A DNA stretch of 64,000 nt from an uncultured Victivallales bacterium (GTDB taxonomy: Bacteria > Verrucomicrobiota > Lentisphaeria > Victivallales > UBA1829). The translations under genes and the position numbers were made by a program. The notes beneath the pieces are model-generated. The model worked only from the letters and a program-made list of their open reading frames with translations. It did no database searches and was not told where the DNA came from. Below are positions 58,729-64,000 of the stretch, in pieces (the stretch's first letter is position 1; each line of letters opens with the position of its first letter). The DNA lies in contig CAKUJH010000005.1 of NCBI GenBank assembly GCA_934661375.1, positions 1-64,000 on the forward strand, written 5' to 3'.

Positions 58729-59710
58729 GGGATGTTTCCTTCGGTTTGGCGGGGGAGAAAATGAAGAAAAGACCGCCGGAGAGATTGAACAGAATAATGA
58801 TTGCGGAGATGGTCAGCGAAATGGCAAGTGCGGCATCGCCGGGAATCCCGCCTGCCTGAAGAATCGGAATGATGAACAGATCGCGGGTGCCGACGCCAGA
58901 GGGGGTTGTCGGGAGCAGTCCCGCAATGTTTCCCACGGTGATTGCCGCGAGAATCACTCCGAAGGAGGGCGCCGAACCCAGAATCGCCATGCCGACACAC
59001 CATGCCATGCATCCCAGCACCAGGTTGACCAGCACGATGCTTGCCAGAATGCATACCGCCACTTCCGTACGGCATTCGGAATAGGAGTCCAGCGCACCGG
59101 TTACTTTGGAATACAGACCGCGGGTGATTCTGTCGCCGAATGCACTCAATTTCCGGTACAGTGCGATTCTTTCCAGCATTCTGTGGTTGAAGACAACAAC
59201 AGAAGCCGCTATTCCGCAGAGACTTCCGGCAAGAAGCACATAGATGAACTGTTCAATGATTCCTTTGACCGAAGACAAAATTCCCCAGACGAACGGAAGC
59301 ATTCCCAGCGCCACCAGAAAAATCCCGATCATGCCGGTGAAACGGTCAATCAGAATGGTGAACGCACCATCGAATTTGCGTCCTTTCCGGATATGCGCAG
59401 CCAGAAAACCGATGCGGACCAGGTCGCCTCCGATGGCTCCGGGCAGCACCAGGGAAAAGAAAAAGGACTGCATGGTCAGAGAAACCGCCAGATGGAGCGA
59501 GCATCCGATTTTCTGCGCCCGCAGGAGAAGCCACCACCGCCACGCATTGGCGAAGATATGCAATGCGTAAAAAAGCAGGGCGGCGACGATCCAGTACGGA
59601 TTGGCGCGGAGCAGGGTATCCAGAAATCCCCGCGGTGTTTTATATATCAGAAAAGCGATAATCCCGCCTGCCAGCAGGACTTTTACCGCGGTTTTGAGCC
59701 AGCTTTTCAT
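58721..59710 (-). CDS. UPF0104 / LPG-synthase-like integral membrane protein
   Basis: A 329-aa protein with eight or nine hydrophobic segments. LLPTTPSGVGTRDLFIIPILQAGG near 265 and SLVLPGAIGGDLVRIGFLA near 80 are signatures of the lysylphosphatidylglycerol synthase transmembrane (UPF0104) family, thought to be lipid flippases. The soluble aminoacyl-transferase domain is missing. ATG 59710 with AAGGGAAA upstream is taken as start; the frame is open further but without a ribosome site. Co-transcribed with the methylase. Confidence 0.82.
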   Translation of the reverse strand: MKSWLKTAVKVLLAGGIIAFLIYKTPRGFLDTLLRANPYWIVAALLFYALHIFANAWRWWLLLRAQKIGCSLHLAVSLTMQSFFFSLVLPGAIGGDLVRIGFLAAHIRKGRKFDGAFTILIDRFTGMIGIFLVALGMLPFVWGILSSVKGIIEQFIYVLLAGSLCGIAASVVVFNHRMLERIALYRKLSAFGDRITRGLYSKVTGALDSYSECRTEVAVCILASIVLVNLVLGCMAWCVGMAILGSAPSFGVILAAITVGNIAGLLPTTPSGVGTRDLFIIPILQAGGIPGDAALAISLTISAIIILFNLSGGLFFIFSPAKPKETSHE

Positions 59711-59835
59711 TTTTATCGTGTATTTTCCCTTGTTTTTGATTTGCAGAGATGCGGTTTCCCGGTTATATTGTCGTCCGGAAGGATATAAAGATAACCCGTT
59801 TTTTTCTTTTTTCAATTAGGGAAGGAGAAAAACAG

Positions 59836-59883
59836 ATGATTATTCATCGGAAAGAAAAGTGGGAATGGCCGGACCGGTATTGA
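59836..59883 (+). CDS. possible 15-codon leader peptide overlapping ymdB
   Basis: AAGGAGAAAAACAG precedes ATG 59836, a better ribosome site than that of ymdB. The frame reads MIIHRKEKWEWPDRY and stops at 59883, inside ymdB in another frame. It may couple or regulate ymdB translation. Being so short it could be coincidence. Confidence 0.3.
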   Translation: MIIHRKEKWEWPDRY

Positions 59884-60671
59884 ATCTGTTATTTGTCGGA
59901 GACATCGTGGGGAAGGGCGGACGCAATGCCGTCAAAGCCCTGGTTCCTGTATTGAAACAGCGTCACAATGCGTCGTTTGTGATCGCCAACGGCGAAAACT
60001 GCGCCAACGGGGCAGGGTACAGCCTGACCTGCATCCGCGATATGGAATCTGTGGTGAATGTGTTCACTTCGGGCGATCATACCTGGGATCAGAAAAATTT
60101 CGAACAGGAAATCCAGTCGGTCCGCAATCTGGTGCGTCCCGCGAATTTCAGTTATCTTCAGCCCGGACGCGGCTGGGGCATTTTTCGCAATCCGGCAGGC
60201 GGCGACGTCGCTGTGATTTCCCTGCAGGGACGCGTTTTCATGAAAGACAGCGCGGCATGTCCGTTTGAAACCGCCGAAAAAATCATAGCACAGCTGCCGC
60301 CGTCGGTGAAGTGCATCATCGTGGACATCCATGCCGAAGCGACCAGTGAAAAAGCGGCGATGGCATGGAATCTCGACGGCAAAGTTACCGCGGTGATCGG
60401 GACTCATACCCATGTGCAGACTTCCGATGCGCGGATTTTGCCCGGCGGAACAGCTCTGCTGACGGATGTCGGCATGGTGGGCGGTCATGACTCTGTGCTG
60501 GGCAGGGATGTCCGCGATGTGGTCCGCAAATTCCGCACCGGTATGCCGACCCGTCTGAATGTTACCGAAAAAAACATACGGCTGGATTATGCCGTGATTT
60601 CTTATGAACTTATGACCGGACGCGCGGTTTCGATCCGTGCGTTCTCGGAATTTTACACCCCGGAGAACTGA
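59859..60671 (+). CDS. ymdB: YmdB-family metallophosphoesterase
   Basis: A 270-aa metal-dependent phosphodiesterase of the TIGR00282 group (2',3'-cAMP phosphodiesterase in Bacillus). Metal motifs: FVGDIVGKGGR near 14, ANGENCANG near 45, SGDHTWDQK near 71, DIHAEATSEK near 150 and GTHTHVQT near 178, then LTDVGMVGGHDSVLG. The start is GTG 59859 or ATG 59865. First gene of the ymdB-nadC-ruvA operon; nadC begins 3 bp after the stop. Confidence 0.93.
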   Translation: MGMAGPVLNLLFVGDIVGKGGRNAVKALVPVLKQRHNASFVIANGENCANGAGYSLTCIRDMESVVNVFTSGDHTWDQKNFEQEIQSVRNLVRPANFSYLQPGRGWGIFRNPAGGDVAVISLQGRVFMKDSAACPFETAEKIIAQLPPSVKCIIVDIHAEATSEKAAMAWNLDGKVTAVIGTHTHVQTSDARILPGGTALLTDVGMVGGHDSVLGRDVRDVVRKFRTGMPTRLNVTEKNIRLDYAVISYELMTGRAVSIRAFSEFYTPEN

Positions 60672-60673
60672 AT

Positions 60674-61552
60674 ATGAAGAACATTCCTGAAATTGACTGG
60701 AAACGGGCGGATGCGCTGATTGCTCTTGCCCTCGAAGAAGACCTGGACGGACGCGGCGACGTAACCACCAATTCCGTGATTCCGGAAAATCTGGTTACGG
60801 ATGCCGTGTTTCTGGCGAAAGAAGATCTGGTCTGCGCCGGACTGCCCGTTGCCGAACGCCTGTTCCATACTTTGAGTCCGGATCTGAAATGGGAATCACT
60901 GGTTCAGGAAGGCGAATTCTGTCCGAAAGGGACCGTCATGGCGAAAGTGCATGGTTCGGCGCGTCTCCTGCTGACTGGCGAACGCACCGCCCTGAACTTT
61001 CTGCAGCGTCTCTGCGGCGTTGCCACCGCCTCGAAAAAGTATCAGGACGCGGCAGGCGACCGCTGTCAGATTCTGGACACCCGCAAGACAACTCCCGGCT
61101 GGCGCAATCTGGAAAAATACGCAGTGGCGACCGGCGGCGCGCACAACCACCGTATCGGTCTGTATGACCGGGTCATGATCAAGGACAATCACCGTGAACT
61201 TGCCGGACTCGAAGGAGCAGGCGGGATCACCCGTTCCGTGGCTCACGCACGGGAAAAATACCCGGATCTGGAAGTCGAAGTGGAAGTGGATTCTCTGGAT
61301 GAACTGGCGGAAGCCGTCGCGACCGGAGCGGAATACATTCTGCTGGACAATATGAGCGACGAAATGATGGCGGAAGCGGTCCGGTTTGTGAATGGACGCT
61401 CCAAACTCGAAGCCAGCGGCGGCATTACTCTGGCGCGGATCCCGTCCGCCGCCGCCTCCGGTGTTGATTTCATTTCCGCCGGCGCGCTGACTCATTCGGT
61501 GAAATCCTGCGACATTTCCGTGGATATTGCCTTGCCGGGAGATAAAAAATGA
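60674..61552 (+). CDS. nadC: nicotinate-nucleotide pyrophosphorylase (carboxylating)
   Basis: A 292-aa enzyme converting quinolinate and PRPP to nicotinate mononucleotide, the last step of de novo NAD synthesis before adenylation. GDVTTNSVI near 28, RTALNFLQRLCGVAT near 104, DTRKTTPGWRNLEKYAVATGGAHNHRIGLYDRVMIKDNH near 134 (substrate Arg, Lys and His) and EASGGITLARIP near 248 are diagnostic. nadA and nadB are not here. Its stop overlaps the ruvA start by 4 bp. Confidence 0.96.
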   Translation: MKNIPEIDWKRADALIALALEEDLDGRGDVTTNSVIPENLVTDAVFLAKEDLVCAGLPVAERLFHTLSPDLKWESLVQEGEFCPKGTVMAKVHGSARLLLTGERTALNFLQRLCGVATASKKYQDAAGDRCQILDTRKTTPGWRNLEKYAVATGGAHNHRIGLYDRVMIKDNHRELAGLEGAGGITRSVAHAREKYPDLEVEVEVDSLDELAEAVATGAEYILLDNMSDEMMAEAVRFVNGRSKLEASGGITLARIPSAAASGVDFISAGALTHSVKSCDISVDIALPGDKK

Positions 61553-62166
61553 TTGCGCAGCTCCGGGGCATTCTGCTGGATTCCTCTTTCACGGAAGCGG
61601 TGATTGATGTCAACGGCGTCGGCTATCAGGTGCTGATTCCGATGAGCACTTTTGACAAGCTGCCGCGTCCGGATAAAAAAGCGGAAGTAACTTTGCTGAC
61701 GTATCTTCAGGTTCGGGAAGACGCGTTGACGCTGTTCGGGTTCGCCACGCGGCAGGAACGGGATGTGTTCCTGCTGCTGACCACGGTCAACGGAATCGGT
61801 GCGAAAACAGCTCTGAATATTCTGAGCTGCATGAATATCGCCACTTTCTGTCAGGCGGTTGCTTCCGGTGATTTGAAGAGTCTCAAGAAAATTTCCGGAG
61901 TCGGACCGAAATCAGCGGAACGCATTCTGGTTGAACTGCGGGACAAGATTCAGAAGATTGCGCCTGAAACCGTTTTCACTTCCGGCGGGAAAGCCGCCCC
62001 GGCGGTCGACAAAGCGGTGGAGGACGCCATTCTGGCTTTGGGACAGCTCGGATTCCAGGGACCGAAATTCCAGCAGCTGATTGCCGATGTCGCGGCGGGA
62101 ATGCCGGAAAACGAACGTTCCTGCGAAAATATCATCCGCAAATCTCTGCAGGCTCTGAACCGCTGA
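61549..62166 (+). CDS. ruvA: Holliday junction branch-migration protein RuvA
   Basis: A 205-aa DNA-binding protein that targets RuvB to four-way junctions. An N-terminal OB fold (MIAQLRGILLDSSF, VNGVGYQVLIP) is followed by two helix-hairpin-helix motifs, VNGIGAKTALNIL near 82 and ISGVGPKSAERILVEL near 117, and a flexible linker before the C-terminal RuvB-binding domain (AVEDAILALGQLGF). ruvB and ruvC are not beside it. Confidence 0.96.
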   Translation: MIAQLRGILLDSSFTEAVIDVNGVGYQVLIPMSTFDKLPRPDKKAEVTLLTYLQVREDALTLFGFATRQERDVFLLLTTVNGIGAKTALNILSCMNIATFCQAVASGDLKSLKKISGVGPKSAERILVELRDKIQKIAPETVFTSGGKAAPAVDKAVEDAILALGQLGFQGPKFQQLIADVAAGMPENERSCENIIRKSLQALNR

Positions 62167-62315
62167 TCTTCTGTTCGATGCAATGCCGGAATAAACCGCT
62201 TGAAAAAAGGCAGAACGGACTAATTTAACCGTTAAAACAGAAGTTGCATACGGTTCTCCTTTTCCGTCCGTGCGTTTTTTCGCGTCGGTCAATTGCGGCG
62301 GAAACGATGCACCTG
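62167..62315. other. spacer between convergent ruvA and tcdA
   Basis: AT-mixed 149-bp spacer. No clear terminator stem or RNA gene was found. Confidence 0.4.
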
Positions 62316-63038
62316 TCAGCGGAGCAGACTGCGGATGACTGCCGCGGCGCAATGGCAGCCGAATACTGCCGGCATGAAGGAAATCGTGCCGGTGGCAGAA
62401 CGTTTGTTGCGTCCTTTTTCTTCCCGTATGGCTTCTTTGAGCGGCAGTTCAGAGGAAAAAACCGCCTGAATTCCTTTACGTATGCCCAGCTGCGCCAACC
62501 CATGCCGGAAGGCTTTCGCCAATCCGCAATTATAGGTTTTGGAGATGTCCGTACAGGAAATTTTTTCCGGATTCAGCCGGGCGCCGGCTCCCATGGATGA
62601 GACCAGCGGAATGCCGCGTTCCAATACCGCTTTCGCCAGCTGCAGCTTCGGGGTAAGAGTGTCAATGGCGTCCAGAACACAATCGAAATGACGGGAATCC
62701 AGCAGGGCGGGGATGTTGCTGTCCAGCAGATATTCCGTGCGGATTTCCAGATCCAGATCCGGGTGGATGGCTTTGAGTCTGGCGCCGATGATTTCCGTTT
62801 TGTATTGTCCCAGCGTGCTGGTCAGTGCCGGCAGCTGACGGTTCAGATTGGTTGCCTCGACCTGATCGCCGTCCACTATGACCAGATGTCCGATTCCGGC
62901 GCGTCCGATCATTTCCGCCGCAGCCCCGCCGACGCCGCCCAGCCCGACAATCAGGACACAGGCATTCTGAAGTTTCAGTACATTTTCCTTTCCGAGCAGC
63001 AGTTCCGTGCGGTCCTGCCAGTTTTCCGGTGTATTCAT
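62316..63038 (-). CDS. tcdA: tRNA threonylcarbamoyladenosine dehydratase TcdA
   Basis: A 240-aa E1-like enzyme of the ThiF/MoeB family that cyclises t6A37 to ct6A in tRNA. The ATP-binding VLIVGLGGVGGAAAEMIGRAGIGHLVIVDGDQVEATNLNRQ near 28-70 and DAIDTLTPKLQLA near 125 are typical, as is RLNPEKISCTDISKT near 157. It lacks the CxxC zinc site of ThiF/MoeB, as in TcdA. Start lies 10 bp after the glycosyltransferase gene, so they may be co-transcribed. Confidence 0.9.
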   Translation of the reverse strand: MNTPENWQDRTELLLGKENVLKLQNACVLIVGLGGVGGAAAEMIGRAGIGHLVIVDGDQVEATNLNRQLPALTSTLGQYKTEIIGARLKAIHPDLDLEIRTEYLLDSNIPALLDSRHFDCVLDAIDTLTPKLQLAKAVLERGIPLVSSMGAGARLNPEKISCTDISKTYNCGLAKAFRHGLAQLGIRKGIQAVFSSELPLKEAIREEKGRNKRSATGTISFMPAVFGCHCAAAVIRSLLR

Positions 63039-63048
63039 GATAATGTCC

Positions 63049-64000
63049 TCACAGCCAGGAAGGCGTTTTTTTCTCTTTGACGATTCCGGCGAAATAAATC
63101 AGTCCGAATCCCGCCGCCAGGCAGAGGAAGGGCAGGGCGGGCAGTTGGTAGCGCGGTTCCGCGATGGAGCCGGGCATCAGCAGATAATATCCGGAGAGCA
63201 GCAGAAGGAGCAGCACGGGAAACCAGCTCCGCCGGTCCGCCGCCGCGACGAAATACCAGACCAGCCCCAGCAGCATCGCCGCGTAAAGCAGCCGTACCGC
63301 AATGGCGAAAACCTGCATCCAGGTCCGGTTCGGCGCATGGAGCATGCCCAGATTGATGAGCAGTCCGGCGGTTTCCGGCAGAAGCACCGCAGGGTTCAGA
63401 TGCATGACCAGACAGCGGAACGGGTGCTGAAGAATCCGATGCAGCATCCGGTTGTCCCGTTCGCGGAGCTGTGCGCCAAGCGTGGCGAATTTTTCCGGTT
63501 CAGCGGCATAAACCGCATACATTTCTGCCCGGTAATCCGCCAGAACATCCGCTTTTTTGCGTCCGCTGGCTGCCGCTTCCAGCGCGGCGGCATTTTTCAG
63601 AAGGGCTTCCGAGCTGATGGTGTCGATCCGCCAGCCCAGTCCTGCCCGGTGCGAACTCCACAGCCAGGGCAGCAGCACAGCCCCGAACAGCAGCAGAGAA
63701 ACGAGCATGTAATTCAGGCGCAGACGCGGAGAGGTTTTTCGGAAGAAAAACAGCACGAAAACGCATGGGAAGATCCACAACGCATTTGCCGGCCGGATCA
63801 ATGCGCCGAGCGCGGCAAGCATCACCGATGCGATCAGATTCAGCCCGAAGGCATTGCGGATGAAACGCAGGAAAAACCAGACCTGCAGCGCCGCCGCCAG
63901 CAGAAACAGTGTGTCCGGCAGAAACAGCGGAGCATACGCGATTGCCGTCGGATTCAATGCCAGCAGCAGAGCCGCCGCCAGCCCGGTCCTGTACGAACCG
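63049..64000 (-). CDS. GT39-like membrane glycosyltransferase, C-terminal part (cut by window end)
   Basis: The frame is open to the window edge (at least 316 residues). Several hydrophobic segments are seen, with ALNPTAIAYAPLFLPDTLFLL at the beginning, a motif that follows the LNP...F...LSE/PDTL pattern of dolichyl- or undecaprenyl-phosphate-sugar glycosyltransferases (GT39/ArnT-like). A soluble loop (residues about 125-195 of the visible part) and a C-terminal ending with AEPRYQLPALPFLCLAAGFG suit the family. The catalytic N-terminal Asp loop lies outside. Its role may be cell-surface glycan or lipid modification. Confidence 0.78.
   Translation of the reverse strand, partial: GSYRTGLAAALLLALNPTAIAYAPLFLPDTLFLLAAALQVWFFLRFIRNAFGLNLIASVMLAALGALIRPANALWIFPCVFVLFFFRKTSPRLRLNYMLVSLLLFGAVLLPWLWSSHRAGLGWRIDTISSEALLKNAAALEAAASGRKKADVLADYRAEMYAVYAAEPEKFATLGAQLRERDNRMLHRILQHPFRCLVMHLNPAVLLPETAGLLINLGMLHAPNRTWMQVFAIAVRLLYAAMLLGLVWYFVAAADRRSWFPVLLLLLLSGYYLLMPGSIAEPRYQLPALPFLCLAAGFGLIYFAGIVKEKKTPSWL

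Noticed and set aside
1..64000. CRISPR arrays, insertion sequences, prophage genes or integrases
   Set aside because: No regularly spaced repeats, transposase or phage proteins were recognised in the window.

Overview
The window looks like a chromosomal segment of an anaerobic, fermentative bacterium of the Lentisphaerota, most like Victivallales. This is an inference from three things: a pseudopilin-like protein with an N-terminal [27 protein letters not shown]-type helix and a C-terminal H-X9-DG motif, an abundance of unusual glycoside hydrolases each beside its own regulator, and an energy metabolism built on Ech-type [NiFe] and [FeFe] hydrogenases. No taxonomic search was run.

Layout. 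1-1452: the 3' end of an rRNA operon with two non-identical 5S rRNA copies, a frameshifted AT-rich GIY-YIG nuclease gene and a tRNA-Leu(UAA). 1609-9689: a GH78 alpha-L-rhamnosidase, a SpoU-type RNA methylase with an alpha/beta hydrolase, queE, a DUF1835 protein, and an rpoD-rpsU unit in which the sigma factor has a roughly 250-residue Lys/Ala/Pro-rich, histone-H1-like N-terminus. 9857-13144: mfd. 13530-22289: one long apparent operon, hypC-D-E-A-B followed by echA-B-C-D-E-F, encoding a membrane-bound group 4 [NiFe] hydrogenase and most of its maturation set (no hypF and no endopeptidase here). 22375-27227, convergent to it: an operon of a thioredoxin-fold ferredoxin, a PAS-containing sensory [FeFe] hydrogenase, a SpoIIE-type phosphatase, a second ferredoxin and a group-B-like [FeFe] hydrogenase. 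This is a candidate H2/redox-sensing and H2-turnover module placed back to back with Ech.

27434-33889: manA, argS, a small unknown protein, an SGNH-PHP-TatD operon and a MarC protein with a repeated TTGATAT motif around its promoter. 33914-39467: an operon of sialidase-like protein, secreted DUF4838 protein and HpcH/HpaI aldolase, divergent from an AraC regulator with overlapping -35 boxes. 39804-42979: the H-X9-DG pseudopilin, whose start is spanned by a perfect 20-bp inverted repeat, and a large TIM-barrel glycosidase. 43114-46215: thiM-thiE and trxB with an EEP nuclease/phosphatase. 46451-54444: a GH2 beta-galactosidase, an ABC exporter, and a LacI regulator with a GHL6-type glycosidase behind a promoter carrying a perfect 15-bp inverted repeat. 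54502-64000: LysR/MarC pair, an unknown secreted protein, an rRNA m5C methylase, a UPF0104 membrane protein, ymdB-nadC-ruvA, tcdA, and the C-terminal part of a GT39-like membrane glycosyltransferase cut by the window edge.

How the parts fit. Sugars released by the rhamnosidase, beta-galactosidase and other hydrolases would be fermented, and ferredoxin electrons disposed of as H2 by Ech and perhaps the [FeFe] enzyme, with the sensory [FeFe] protein and phosphatase reporting H2 or redox state. This is a model from gene content, not shown by the sequence alone.
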